Assembly (NCBI GenBank): GCA_004794655.1
Contig: SMMW01000559.1
Coordinates: 248,001 to 312,000, forward strand
Source: Marisa cornuarietis
Lineage: Eukaryota; Mollusca; Gastropoda; Architaenioglossa; Ampullariidae
DNA: 64,000 nt
Reading direction: 5' to 3'
Position numbers and translations under genes: made by a program. This document shows positions 12,900 to 26,318 of the stretch, piece by piece. Numbering within the stretch: position 1 is the first letter of the stretch; each line of letters opens with the position of its first letter. A model generated the notes under the pieces. It did no database searches and was not told the origin of the DNA. It worked only from the letters and a program-made list of their open reading frames with translations.

Positions 12900-15800
12900 C
12901 ATGGCAACAATGAAAGATGAAACTTCCAGAGAGAGGAAATGACGACGGAAAGAAAGCGAGAAAAGTCAGAAGGAGAAAACCTTAGTTTGGAATTCCCCCT
13001 ATTGTTCATTTTTCGCAAGACTATTTTGTCCATTTTACTGTTTCATTCTCCGGGAATGTCTGAATGCATGTTCTTAGACATCTCGTGTACTTAGACTTCT
13101 CTCTCCTCTCTCTCACACACATACCACGTACTCCATGCATGCACACACACACATGGAGCGAGGGTGAGAGCGCTGGAATTGCAAAAGACCAAATCTTTTT
13201 GTCGATATACAAAAAAAAAAAACTTTCTCAAGCGATTTTATAACTTTCAGTTTTGACAGGCTTTTAGCCAATCCACTCCATTAAAAAGCAGTACTTTGAA
13301 GAGTAAACTTAATGCATTCAAATAATTTCTTTTCTTGTTCGTTTAGCGAGTGGCGCATTTTAAACGTAGCGACTTAAGGTGGGTTTACACGGTACGACAA
13401 TCTCGAAAGAAATAGGTGGCCGTCATTCAAGCTTAAAGCATCGACAGCAAAGGGGTTCCTCCGATATCAGACAAAAGATGCCCCTTGAAAACTTCTCAAA
13501 GCAGTGTGAAAAGCACGTGGGATGAATCATCCTGCAACAATGACCCGAAGCAGCACCGTCTGGCCAGTCCTTGGACACCTGCCTCCTTCGATATAGTCCA
13601 ACTGTTCAAGACTCACTTAAGTGTCTTCAGCCAGACGCTTACTTCGCTTTCCTCTTTCTGTTGTCTCTTTCATCGTCGGCCATTTTCGTCTAAATGATAT
13701 CACAGTTGTGCTGTGTGCACGCCTGATCTCTGAGTTCCATGCTTGAAGGTAACTAAGTAGGTTGATCTCAATCAATTTCATTTCATATTGTTTTATTTCA
13801 AAGTTTTTTCCTAATTTTTGTATTAGTTATTTACGAAGCCACGTGGTTGCCTTGTCGCTTCTGCTCCTTAATTTTCTGCATCACTTGGTGCACGGAGCGG
13901 TCAGTAGGGACACAGAATCAAGCATAACGAAGAAAGTTTGTAAAGGATGCAGATAAACTGAATGCATTCTATTGTCATTTCAACTGCCATGATTTTACAG
14001 AAAAAAATACACAAGCTGTGGGAAGATCTTAATTCTCTAAAAAAGGATAAGGGAGTGGAGCTTACACAGAAGGAGGTGCCCCGACAGCTTAGTAAAGTGC
14101 ACTCTTAAAGTAGCCGGTCCTGATAAAATAAAGCTTTTTATCTTAAGGTTCTGTGCTGACCAACTTGCTAAATTTCTAAGCATTATTTTCAGCATGTATC
14201 TTTTTTAGCAATTCTGTCCTCTTTCTCTGGAAAACATCCTCCATTGTGACAGTGCCAAAAAAGAACTGCGCGACAGTCGAACGATTTGCGACACGTTGCT
14301 TTAACTTCTGCTGAGTTGAGAGGGTTTTTTTTAAAGCTAGTTCTAAGCTGCTTACGAACCCTAGTAATTCTCATCTTTCTCTCCCCCCCCCTTCCACACA
14401 CACACACACACACACACCACACACTCACTTTATTTTGTCGTAGCTTTACTGTTATGTATCGGGACACGCAGGTAGCACTCGCTCTAGTTTCACAAAATGA
14501 AGCTTGAAAGATTGCAACTTTTAAAGAAAATTCCAGGTTTATGGTTCTCAACGACATGTCTGTCCATTCATTGGTACAGCAAACATAATGAAAAAATTCT
14601 AAATTTGACAGAATTTCTACATGCCAAATACCCTTTTAAAGTGTGTACACATGACGAAAATGAAAAGAAATCCACCGCAATAAGTATCGTCTTTAATAAC
14701 AATGACAAATACCAACACACACCACTCCACCCTGCACCAAACCTGACAAGTATAAATAATATAACATTACCAATACTGGAAAATTGCTTTTTCGGCCGTT
14801 ACTGCGGCCAAGGAACTCCAATGGCGGTGGAATGAAACGGCATCTGTTATATTCGTTCCCTGGAGTCGACGAGTCACTTACCAGTCATTGTTCTCGCATG
14901 CCATTAGGCTCTGATATCTTTACCCTTCTTTTCAGCCTTGTTCTTAATGTCACATGTTACTTTTTATTGCCCCAGAGCTGACCGGTGCATACAGTTTCAA
15001 AAGATCTTGTGGTGCCTCAAAATACCAAAGCGACCTACTATAGCATGGACTGCCTCTGGAAGGTCACTATTTTTCACAGTTATTTACAAAAAAATTACCT
15101 TTAAGTATATTTTCGTTGCACGCCTGGGAATAAATAATTAAAGACGACTATCAAAATGAGACGCAAAAGCAGCGAACGTGTCCTTTAAAACCTAACCCTT
15201 GGTGTTGGAAAGTACACTCGTGGGCAGGGAGATAATGCCAGCTTTTCTCGCGTGACCTCAACATCTTGATAGAAGATTGAAAAAAAACAACTTAGGTTGC
15301 GTCTGACAAGGATTAGAATTTCAACAATAGCAATTTTACAGTTTTAATTCTGTTGCGGTGTGCTGAATATGCAGGACCGGGCATTAGTTTCAGTAGGCGT
15401 TTTTATATATTCCTTTCTCTTTTTCACGTTGTCTTAAGAGTTTTGTTTTAAAAAAAAAACAATGTTGCGACTAACTGTTGAAATCATATACACTCTAGCC
15501 TCATCATCAATCCGTGTAAATCAGATGCGCTCTCTAGCCTCATCATCCCACTTTCAGTTCGGGTTGCTGACAGATTTTTTGTCGCAGCACGGCTGCTGTT
15601 TCTTAGACAAAGCCTATCACGTGAACACGAAACACGTTAACCTCAAAGTTGTACTATAGTAAATTTGTCACTCTTGCATCACCAAAATGTTGCAGTCTGA
15701 TATCTTCTCACACTCTCATAAATATCTTCTGGGGGATTAGAACGAGAGTGTGTGTGTAGCGGTGGGAAAGGAGGTAAGAAGAACGAGCCTTTTCGTCTCA
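12900..15800. other. Intergenic, microsatellites only
   Basis: No gene recognised. The stretch holds (TC)n/(CA)n tracts at about 13090-13154 and a C8 run followed by (CA)n at about 14384-14425. It also holds several A-runs. The 15460-15550 segment has two copies of 'ctctagcctcatcatc' about 40 bp apart. Confidence 0.55.
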
Positions 15801-15819
15801 CAGGAAGATGATGAGGCTT

Positions 15820-15984
15820 CTCGACGCCAGGCGCAGGCGCACAAAGCTTTTCCGCGTGCGTCACGCCTGTACGCGGCCTGATTGGCTGACGCCACCGGAG
15901 TCTGTCGTTCGTGCTCCGAATACCGCGTGAGTCCGTCCTTTTGAGAGCACCAGTCGCTTAGCGGCTACGCTGCGGTCGGGGAAA
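15820..15984 (+). promoter_or_regulatory. Candidate CpG-rich promoter
   Basis: This block is clearly richer in C, G and CpG than its surroundings. It contains 'ggcgcaggcgca', close to the NRF-1 consensus, and 'ctgattggctg', an inverted CCAAT box matching AGCCAAT for NF-Y. It is followed by a purine-rich leader into an ATG at 15985. These are standard parts of TATA-less housekeeping promoters. The orientation is inferred only from the open frame downstream. Confidence 0.35.
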
Positions 15985-16161
15985 ATGTTTGGAAGAGACA
16001 GAAATTATAACGAAGACAGCATGGAGGGTCCACCAACAATTTGGCGGAAAGGTCGTGCTGCGAGATGTCCAGGCTTTTTCGGCAAAGATGCGCACGCATC
16101 GCGTCTGGTTCTGCCTAACAAGGTGTGGATCCGACATAACACAGAATGCGACTTACATTCA
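15985..16161 (+). other. Candidate first coding exon, product unknown
   Basis: An ATG at 15985 (context gaaaATGT, purine at -3) opens a frame directly after a promoter-like CpG block. Two possible splice donors follow, AACAAG|gtgtgg ending at about 16131 and TTCAAG|gtatag ending at about 16161. The frame starts MFGRDRNYNEDSMEG. A second overlapping frame from 15989 is also open to 16189. I recognise neither product. No downstream partner exon could be found, so it may belong to a gene with long introns, to a non-coding RNA, or to nothing. Confidence 0.25.
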
Positions 16162-16490
16162 AGGTATAGAACGCATCAGCAAGTATTAGCATGGTGTCTC
16201 CCTCACTGGCACAGAGGATTTAATGCACTTGCACTTGGAAAGATAGACAGAGTGCCAGACACACAGGGAGGCAGACCATCACACAATCAGTCCCTCTGAC
16301 GGCAAATATCATTCCAACAGTAAATTACATTGCTATTTGCTAAATAAGAAGTAAGTGTCAAAACCTACTGCTCACCAAGCAAGAATCGATTCAAAAAAAA
16401 AAAATCCAGATTACAACTAATTTACTCTAAAGTGGATTCAGACATTTCTGATCTCGTCCTGATTAATAATACCACGTTTTTTTCTAAGCT

Positions 16491-16700
16491 GAAATGAAGT
16501 GAACTACATTTCAAGTGGTACTTATTGTAAAGGAATGAGGTAATTCACATTTTAAGTGTTACTTAATGTAATGGAATGAAGTGATACACATTCCAAGTGC
16601 TAATGTAACGGAATGAAGTGCAACACATTTGAAGTGTTACTTAATGTAAGAAAATGAAGTGATACACACTTCAACTGTTACTTAATGTAATGGAATGAAA
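16491..16700. repeat. Diverged 41-bp tandem repeat, about 5 copies
   Basis: Five consecutive degenerate units share the pattern 'ggaatgaagtgatacacatt' followed by 'caagtgttacttaatgtaat'. The usual unit length is 41 bp, with one 37-bp copy that lost four bases. Copy divergence is high, so the array looks old. Confidence 0.85.
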
Positions 16701-17328
16701 ACAGAAAGGAGGGTAATTGTAGCTTTTTTGTCTCTACGGTTTTGTAATACTAACAGTGTTTTAAATACCCGTCTACAAAGGCTTTACATAAAATATTATA
16801 AAAACATTAGAAACAAAAGGACCTGTATTACTTTTAATGTAGGTCTTGCTGTAAAACCAAGAACCAACAGGTTAAAGAAATGTCTAGAGGTTGGGACTGC
16901 AATAAATATACACTTATCAACACAGCTCTTTTAAAAATGCAGGCACGTGTACGAGGGAGATGGCAGTTTCGGCGCTTTCCTTTAGGAAAACGACGGCAGA
17001 AATTGCTGGCAAGATAGGTTGGATTTGGGGGCAAAATTATGTCGCCAAGGTCCGTCGGCCCGCATTCAGCATCATTCCCGAACTGTAGAGATTCCCATTC
17101 CGTCATATCCAGAGGCGCTCAAACAGGCCTTCATCTAATTTGTAGCAAAGATTACCCCGGGACGGCCCAGACACGGGCCCTGAAAGACACGCGCATTTAC
17201 GTGCTGCGTGGAGATCAATGAGGTCGTCCACCTCTGCTTGTAGACCTCCCTACACGGAGTTACATGCAGATTTTTCACTTCGATAATCTATAGTTTTTAC
17301 TTGAAGAATTCAAGGATCCGTGCAAACG

Positions 17329-17339
17329 GTGTGTGTGTG

Positions 17340-17379
<40 letters not shown>

Positions 17380-17390
17380 CGCGCGCGCGT
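17329..17390. repeat. (GT)n microsatellite
   Basis: A nearly uninterrupted GT dinucleotide tract broken by single GC steps, ending in a short GC run. It is potentially Z-DNA-forming because of the alternating purine-pyrimidine pattern. Confidence 0.95.
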
Positions 17391-19735
17391 ATATTTCTGA
17401 AAGACACGACAGAAGGCGATTGCGTGCATGTATGAAAATGTCTTGAGAGAGATTATGCGAGCAACACTACCTCCGTGCTTCACATTTATCCCCGGGCGTC
17501 CGCACTAACATTGCCTTGTAGCTGTAAAGCGGAGGTAAGACTACCCCAGAAGTAACTACACGCAACGCGAGATCTTTTAGATGCAAAGATGAGAATACCT
17601 CCAAGGTTTGCGAGAAATTTCCTGGATGAGGAAGGAGAACTATATTTCCTCCCCCATACTCGGGTCACTGAGTGTTCAGCCAGTCGAAATGCATTCGTGC
17701 GATATACTACACCTGTAAAAGTCTAGCCACGTTCGATGTGCTTCACAAATAATTGTCTTTCCGGATGTAATGTGCTACACAGATTATACAATATAACGAG
17801 GGTCTGAAAGAAGTAGCTTACATTTCGCAGGAAGAGCTCTTTACATTTAGATCACAGCTTAAAATCTCTTCACTGCCTTCCTTCGTATGCCTTCTTGATT
17901 GAGAAAGGTTTCGAGTTTCTTTAAAACTTCTTACAGAGAGGGTTCGTGGACCTATCTTATTGTTAAATTTTGAAGTAGGGTTAGAGTAAAGCTCATAAAA
18001 ACAAAGCAAGAAAAATGTATGTTCATATGGGGTGGTACACACGTAAACAGAAACGAAACTTATTTTTTTCACATGAACGAGGGCTAGCTGGTTACAGTCC
18101 ACTGACTTAGGTGCTAAAGACTAGGACAGTCATATGTTACGCTTGATTAAGAACAATCGTTAGACTGCAGCACAATTATGCTAAAACTGAATCACCAACG
18201 CCAAGACTGTGAAATATGAATCACACATATGAAGACTGAACAGTTTATTTTTACTTTTGTAGCCTGCTTCCAGAACAATTCCTTCCTCTGGCTGCTGAAA
18301 GGCATCTTTTTCTTTGTTTCTGTGATTGGGATTCATTTCGGAATTCTGCGAAAGATTATTTCTGTGACATTTGATACAGTACAAAGCGCAATGTCTGGAT
18401 CTGTAAAGTCCTGAATTCATGTATTTGCCTAATGCCTTTAATTGAAAAAGTTTCACTTTAAAAAAAATGACCATAGCCTCAAAAAAGAAACCGTCCAAAT
18501 GCCAGCCCCTATGAACTACATTGGAACAAAATATAACATTTCCTTCTTTTGGTCTGAATTTTCTATTGAATAAATATACAAATTTACACCCAAAAACAAG
18601 AAATATTATTTCAAGGAAACACATATAGCCTGTCTGTTTCTTGAATAACACCACTGGAAATGAAATTCCTTTTTTTAATCCCAGACTGAGGAGAACAAAG
18701 ACTCCATGTCCAAGAACTGGATAATGTTGCTGTTCTCGTTCGCTTATTTTTGTTTATCACACTTGGAGGACAGCTTTCGAGTTAAAATTGGCAGTCATCT
18801 GCAAAGCATTCACAGGTCCGTACACCTTAGTGTCGAGGGCATCGATAGCAGCCAGACCTCCGCCTTTAGTTCGCGGAGGAGCCTCACTCCTGTAGGATGT
18901 GCTCCGTGGTTTGTTCTTCGTCTTAACAGTAGCTGATGTTTATTATGAGGTGTGTATGTAAGCTCAACTGAAATCTTTGGAGCAGTGGCCTGCAGAAATT
19001 TCACAGACAGTAATGTATCGTCCCAACAACACAACTCTTGGTAGAGCATCTCGCGAACGATCACTGTAAGCTTAGCTTCCTGGAGATGCACATTGTCACT
19101 CCTATCAGACCTGCCTTTACTTTACACGGTTTGCTATGACCGCTCAACATCAAAACATTTTGGTGCAATTTCAAAAAAAAAAAGAGAAGGAATCAAATTC
19201 TGAAATCGACATTACTAATGCACAGGTCTAAAAATCTAAGAAATGACAAGATGGTGCTGATGTCGCAATAAAAATAAAATGGTCCACAGAAAGAAGAAAA
19301 AAAGGAGCAAACACAGAAATCATTCTAAGAATATAGGGAATGGCGAAACAGATGCACAGATCAATGTGTTACACAAAACAGGAAGCAGATAAATGGGAAA
19401 AGACGGAAAGTGAGATCAAGCAATTATCATCTAGCCAATTAGACAACGGGCCATCACTCTCCAAGCAATCGCAAATAAATATTATTATACAAGATGTCGA
19501 CTGCCATTGCATTCGTGCACCCCAGTCTGCATGTCGGACGTCACGCTTCTCTTCCCTTTCATCAAACACCTTATCAAACTACAGCCAGCAAACCACCACA
19601 TTTGTAGCTGAAATCAACAACATCTGCGTGAGCGACACAAGCTTATCGTACTTGTTCCTGAAGGAGTAGACAGTGCAGTCATGCTGTTGTCCGAGGACAG
19701 ACAGACCGAAAAGAAAGAAAAAATAAGGGAAATGT

Positions 19736-19824
19736 TTTAATGCAAAGTAGACTTTTTCAACCTTTTAACTAAAAGTAGGCTTTTCCAACTTTTAACACAA
19801 AGTAGGCTTTTAAACTTTTAACAC
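19736..19824. repeat. Three ~30-bp tandem units
   Basis: Three successive copies of the pattern 'aaagtaggctttt' followed by 'caacttttaacac', each about 29-31 bp, with small substitutions. Confidence 0.75.
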
Positions 19825-19870
19825 TGGTGCAACTGTGACAGACGCTGCGATAAAAACAATGGAAACTTTA

Positions 19871-19929
19871 AAGAAAGAAAGAAACAAACAAACAAACAAA
19901 GAAAGAAACAAACAAACAAACAAAGAAAG
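19871..19929. repeat. (AAAG)n/(AAAC)n tetranucleotide microsatellite
   Basis: Alternating blocks of aaag and caaa tetranucleotides; one block pair (gaaagaaacaaacaaacaaa) is itself duplicated. Confidence 0.95.
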
Positions 19930-21862
19930 GAAAAAAAAAGAAAACTCTGAAAGATTTGGTAGTAATCAAAACCGACAGAGCCGACAAAAACCATTTTTCC
20001 CCACAGGATGCTTCGGTCGCTTGCTTCTGGCTTGTTTACTGCTACAGGAAAATGACTTCTCGAATGAAAATGTCGCATTTGCTACGATCTTCCCGGAGAA
20101 GTTCATTGGTCTTGCATTCCATGTATGAGGTTAGGAGCAGCTTTCTTAGGCACGTGGTCTTGAAAGTTCAACATAAGGAAACAGAGTCCATCTGTCGCAT
20201 CCGTAAAGCAGGATGTGGACTACAAGCGACTTGTACAGGTTAACCTGCTAGTAAACCTGATGCTGCTGTTTCTTCAGATCCTGTCAGTCTGGACATTGCT
20301 ACTGTCGTTGCTGTTTCATCAGATCCTGTCCGTCGTCCTTTGCTGTACCCGTTGGTGTTGATTATCACTTTTCTCTTGTCAGTCCTGGTCTCTCTCTAAT
20401 ACACACTGTCAACTTTTGATGTCTTCGCTGGTTGTGGTCCAGCTGTTTTGGAAAACGTTTGGGTCTGTTTTCATCAGGTAGTTGTATAGGTCTCTGCATT
20501 ATTCAGCTCATTAGTTTAGTACAGCAGTGCTATCTGTGCGAAACAGCCATCGCTCTCTTCGATCGATGAAGTGTTAACGGCTTATGTCAAGCTGTTCTGT
20601 GATGGTGAGGGAGAGATGCAGTAAATGTGTTGATACGACATTTTAGCGCTGCATGTGCTGTCCCATGTACTGACATTGCTGTCCGCTCGTGGTCAACAGA
20701 CGGAAGTCTATTAATTGTTTAAGACAATTAGCTAGTGACATAAATTGCATAAACGAATGGCAGCAATTCCCTTGTGGATTAATAAAGTTGTATGTGATGG
20801 TAGACTCTCAAGATTGGTTCGTTTTTCTTACTTTCTTCCAGATTCAGGACTTTAGCTCTGCTCCTAGACATCCACCTTTAACTCTGTTTCCAGACTTCCA
20901 CCTTCAGCAGGTTGGATTACATGCGCGTTCGCAGGCTCTTTTCTTACCTTAACATTTCGAAGAATGAACGGATCTAACCAAAACTTCAATATTGATGAGA
21001 CATGAGAATGCACATGTGCCTCAGCACAGAACCCCTCCCAGCGGTCTTTTTATCTCTGGAATCTTAATAAAAGGGAACGCAGAAAAGTAGCATCGCAGTC
21101 CTCGACTTCTTGCACTCTATAGTCTATACTCTATAGTCTCGTTCTTAAAGCTGGTCACACTGTTTGACTCATTTCAATGAACCAATGGTCGAGCTTTTTC
21201 GAGCGTATAGAGAAAAAAATCGATTTGATATGGCTCAAAACTGCATCAGGTCTTTGTTGCAGATTTGTTCCCACCACCTCCTTGCACTGTGTAGGGGAGT
21301 TGTTCTTTAGACTTGATGTCGAATTTTTGCTTCACTCCTTTGGGATATGTTTAATTCAAGTTGACACAAGCCTTACGATGGCAGTCACCTCAGTCAAAGA
21401 TTCCAAATAAACACATGTGGTTTATAACGCAGTAAACATATTCATTCAAGCAAATCATAAGTCTCCACCTGAAGACAAATATTCAATCTTCAGGGGTTTT
21501 TTTATAATTAAAGCGCCGTTTAGGTCTGCTTTTGTTTTAAGTTTCCTATAAAACAAGTGGATAAGATAACGAAAAGTGAGATCAGATGACAGAAACCGTG
21601 CAAAAGATTGTGCTAAATGGCCAGAGGGTAGTACTCCCGTTTCCGCTAGATAAGGTGTTGTTATAGTTTTTATTGGGGGTGGGAGGAGAGGCAGCACTAG
21701 TTAAAATAAAAGTAGAGGTCATTATAAACCCGTCTTCCGGCAGAATTGAAATATAAGTGTCAGATTAAGAGGCTAAGCCATAGTTACAGAATATCTTAAT
21801 GACCCGCGCAGCCGATGTTCTAGCGAAGACATAACGAGCCCGAGAGCAGTTCAGCAAAAGTC

Positions 21863-21863
<1 letters not shown>

Positions 21864-21894
<31 letters not shown>
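21864..21894. repeat. (CAG)10 trinucleotide repeat
   Basis: About ten pure CAG units. In one minus-strand frame it gives a poly-Ala run and in another poly-Cys, but no gene is recognised around it. Confidence 0.95.
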
Positions 21895-21895
<1 letters not shown>

Positions 21896-24800
21896 CCTCG
21901 AACAAATACAGTCTTCTTGGGGTCCGAGATAACCACCGTCTAAGATGACACAATTAAGGGTCTGTGTGATCCTCTCTATTCCTGTGATCCAAAAATTTAC
22001 AGATGGCTGACTTATCCTTGCAAATATTCTAATTATTAGTTTATGAAAGGACACAAGAATGTACATGCAACTCAGTCACTGAGCTTGAGAACCTTCGCCC
22101 CTTTGTTTCTTAACTCCTCCGTTCTGCTGTGTGCACTAAGGTCAGGCCTTCCTACCCCATGCAGTATCTATTGTTCATTGTTTATGTAATGTTTCTGACC
22201 TCCACAGGTCTCCATGCATCGGGTCCTGCTTGGACTTTCACTTTCACACAGTCCATAATGAAAGCAATTTTGAGTTGGTTTTTCACAATACCTATTTATT
22301 ATAACATATGATTTCAAGTCACATTTTCATATACTGAAGTGCTTGCATCTGCCACTAAAAGTGTCTCCCACACCTGTGGGTACCTGCATACTTATATTAT
22401 TTGCAATGTTCACTGGTACATCATGCCATGCAATTTTCTATTCTTATTATCCATTGTTGCCAAAAATCATGATGCAAAATAATAAATCAATCAATCCAGT
22501 AAATCAAAAAACATAAATCTTTGAGGGTAATACGTGGTATTTGAAAACAAAAGAAAAAAACCACCTCAAGTGCGCCGTGTTGTGCTTACCTCGGGGGTGA
22601 AAAGCAGCCGCGGTATTATGCTTACAATGAAATACAAATTCATGAAAAGCCAGAACAAAAAATGCGGAAAAGTCACGATCCGTGAAAGAAACAGAAGTTT
22701 ACAAGTCTCCAGCAAAATCTGTTTCCATTTTCAACAGAACCGATCTCGCTCACTGCCCTTGCGGGTTGAGTACTCCACAAACACGCTGGGCTTTCCAATA
22801 AATTTGATCAGTCTGCCAGTGAAAAAGACCCCCACATCACCACCACCACCATTTGCCGACTCACAGCACCTTGCACCCTCCAAACCCAGCTTTCGATTTC
22901 ACCATCGGTCTGTCGTTTCCTTCGCTGCCGGAGGCCATCTCTTGGACAAACACGTGCACCTTAGATGAGCAGACATCACAGCAGGCATCACTCCTTAAGA
23001 ACAGTTGTATCTCGAATAGCATAAATCGATACTTTAACTCCCCGTGTCAGCGATTTCCTTTCACTTTGCATCTGTTTTGTCTTCGACTTTCTCGTTCACC
23101 TACACTCCTCTTCACCCATGCGCATACGTCCTCCACTAACTTTTTCTGTATCAGCGATTTCTATTACGGTCTAATGGGGTGAATATTTCCACTGGCTGGA
23201 TAAAGCTCGTTATAAGATATTACTTCCCCAAATCTCCGCGAATACACCCCACCCTGCCATTCTTGAGACACCAGCATGAACCACAACATCTCAGACACCA
23301 ACAGTGTGCATGGATTTAAGTGAAGACTTCATATTAGGAATTTATGTGAACAAAAGTTATATATCGTATGTTTATATGTTCATTGGTCACATGTTCGTTA
23401 GAGATTTCTGTGAACAAAAGTTACAAGTTCAAGGTAACTGTGTTAAAAGAAGATATGGAGTGAGATGCGTCAAAAAATGAGCAAAACAACCTGAAGAAGT
23501 AAAATGCGTTTGATGCTTAGGTCTTTCACACCTGACATCACTTTATCTATTCTCATCACGATTTTTTGATGCTCCGGGGGCCTCATTCCGACAGAATGAC
23601 AGACATTTAGCGGAACTCTTCTGGCGGAAAATCAAGTACCGGCATGCCTGCTCTCTCGGCTCAATCCAATGAACATGGCTCTTGTATTGAAGAAAAACTC
23701 TGGAAAGAGAAACAGACAAAAATGTGCCTGCATACCTACACCTGATCGGGCACTTCTTTTTTTCTACTGGACATTTGCAAAATCCCAACTGACGAATGTA
23801 AAAACAATACACTGTCAAACACAGTGATTATTACACACGGCTCGACTGTATAATCTTGTGTCCTTAGAAGAGGGGTCCACCGAATGCTACAATGACCCGC
23901 AGGTGTTCCATCAAGGCCAGCTGATGTTTCTAAAGTACGACCCATGGGAACAGAAACTATCCAACCGATTTCAGAAACGCGTGAGCAGTAGGACCCCAGT
24001 GCATTTGTCTGTGGATGAAGGATCCCGGCAGGTTTAAAGGCCCACCCAAGTCTGTCTCACATCAGATAAACTGAACATACTTCAATATAACATACTGTCA
24101 AAATACAGATATGGACAACTCATTAGAAAGGGAAAGTCACAACATGTTATCGCTCTTATTTTCGGCGAAACTTTAAATCCTTCTAAAATCTCCCTTCCTA
24201 TTTATGGCTAATGCCCCTGGTACCTCGAGCAGCGTGTCGAAAATGAATGTGTCATGATTGCATGTCAAATGCACGCATTACAGCCCATCAACATGTTAAC
24301 AACAACCTCTTCATTATGACATGGCAAAAAAGGGCGTCCCGAACCTCTTCATTATTCTCCATTATTCTCCATTATTCTTCTTAGGCGGCGACTGTCTGGA
24401 CTTTGTGAAATCACTTTTATTTGTCTCTTTTGTTTGTGGTGGCTATGGTGAGAGTTTTTGGTATCTCGTCGCAACATTGATACTGAAACAAGTGGATATG
24501 TCATCTATAAATGTTGGTATTATTATTATTAGTAGTAGTAGTAGTAATTTGATTCCTTTTCTCAACGTGGCGACTACGTGATTCTTGAAACTTCTTTGTA
24601 AATGCGATCCAGGCGTCGAAACAAATGAGTGTCTCATCGATAAATGACAAGGCTGTTGTCAATGGTTTTGGAGGCACCATATTCTCGTTTGCGAGTTCTA
24701 ATAACGTGTCAAACCCTCCTATTTTTTCATCGGTAGCTGCACAAATGATGATTGAGTTAAAGCCGAAAGAAACTGGAGCCACGATAGCTACCCTGGATAA

Positions 24801-26084
24801 GTCCAGCTGACATGTTTTACCATCTCTCACACCGGCTTTGTGGAACTTGAATGATGTACCACCCGGCCAACCCTTCAATCAGGGTATACTTTCCAGAAAA
24901 AAAATAAAGAAATATTCACAGCGTATTTGTACTACAGGCTAATTAAACATGTTAGATTAAACATATTAGCAGCTGTGAGGTGAGTTTTGTGCTAGAATCT
25001 GTTACGAAAGAAATTCCGGACACTTCTCCAACTACCCAGAAGAAGTATTAGCAGTACCCCATACCTCTGACAATATTTACAGTACTGCATATGCCTATGA
25101 CAGTATCACGAGTATAACAATACTGACTACCATATACCTGTGTTTTGTTTTGAGTGTCATGTATATTAGTGGGTTTGCATTCCAATTGTCTTAAGACTTG
25201 GCAATAACGAGACGCTGAAAATATTGCCAAATTTTCTAAACAAACAAACAAACAAACAAACGGGTAGGTCTTCTTCCTCGAAAGCAAAATTCTTTTAACA
25301 CAAATCGAATTTTTGCAACGTTTCATACTGGTGCATCGGTAATAAATGCTGGATGAATGAAATAGAATGTTTCAAAGAAAGAAAGAAAGGATAGAAAAGT
25401 TTTCTTAGCAACTTTCTAAGAGCGAGTCCCCTTTGTAAAATGGGAAAAGGATCTCGTTTCATTCTCCTTCCTGTCCACAATATGTCACCAGGTATTTATC
25501 CAATATCTTTCCCCAGAGTTCTCTTTTTTTTACACAAAAAAGACCTTAGTAACAGTCTAATTGACGTGGAAGCTAGAAAGGCGATGACAAATGTAGTGGA
25601 ATCAAAGCCGCCGTCTGCAATATCACACACCCATGGGCTCGAACGTAATCCGAGCTTTCACGAGACTCCCTCTACCAGCCGTCTGGACTATTTCCGGTCA
25701 TCTTACAAATAGCCCTCTCCATATCTAGCCACACGGAACTCAACGCCTGCCTGTAACTAGGGTTCTGCGAAGCCCCGGCAAGCCTGCGGTAAGGGCCTTG
25801 CACAGGACCTAGTGCCAAGCTCCGGTTCAATTTGCCTTCGTGTTGACTTGAACACTCAGCGACTTCCTGGCAGATAGTTGTAAGAAAATGACACTAGAGG
25901 ACGAAGAGAAGATAAACAGCAGCTTTTTGGAGAGATCCTGCAAGCGCCATCTGTCTCAGACCAAGTCAGACTCCTTCGTCTTCAAAATAATGAAGTCAAC
26001 ACGAATTCTTCAAACTACTGAGAAGAGGCTGCCCAAATTTTCATCACAGCGCCCTCCCTTGACACGTTTAAACAGTCAAACCTA

Positions 26085-26318
26085 AGTGGAGCAGCGGATA
26101 TCCTAGTGATTAACGATCTGCACACTAGCCGGATGGATACCCGTGTCACACAGCGTACTTCCGCCAGTTGAGGGATGGGTACCCGACTCTGAAGAGGATT
26201 GAAGGAGGTAAGAACAGCGAAGGTGAGGAAACAGGCACCGACCTCACAAGAAGCTGGACCCTAGAAAAGTGAGGTTTATAGCGCCTCACTACCTACTAGA
26301 CACGGGGCTACCTTTTCC
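26085..26318 (+). repeat. Degenerate tRNA-derived SINE-like element
   Basis: The segment begins with a tRNA-like head: 'gtggagcagcggatatcctag' resembles a D-arm/A-box region and 'ggatggatacccg' a decayed B-box region. It continues into a body with 'gggatgggtacccgactctgaag' and 'gattgaaggaggtaag', and ends 'gacacggggctaccttttcc'. This layout, tRNA-like head plus a conserved body, resembles SINE families common in mollusc genomes. That resemblance is from memory. It is diverged and not functional as a tRNA. Confidence 0.5.

Larger units (their letters stand above)
16701..26080. other. Intergenic, simple repeats, no gene seen
   Basis: About 9.4 kb with no supported gene. It contains the microsatellites listed separately, three ~30-bp tandem units (19736-19824), a short 'ccattattct' repeat (about 24345-24380) and an ATT/AGT tract (about 24517-24546). 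Near 23335-23425 the word 'tgtgaacaaaagtta' occurs twice, about 75 bp apart. The 144-codon frame at 22534-22968 has no recognisable family or splice context. Confidence 0.55.

Noticed and set aside
21864..21894. Poly-Gln/poly-Ala coding repeat
   Set aside because: The (CAG)10 tract is not inside any supported exon.
22534..22968. 144-codon open frame as a gene
   Set aside because: Lys/Arg/Pro-rich low-complexity translation, no recognisable domain, no promoter or splice evidence.
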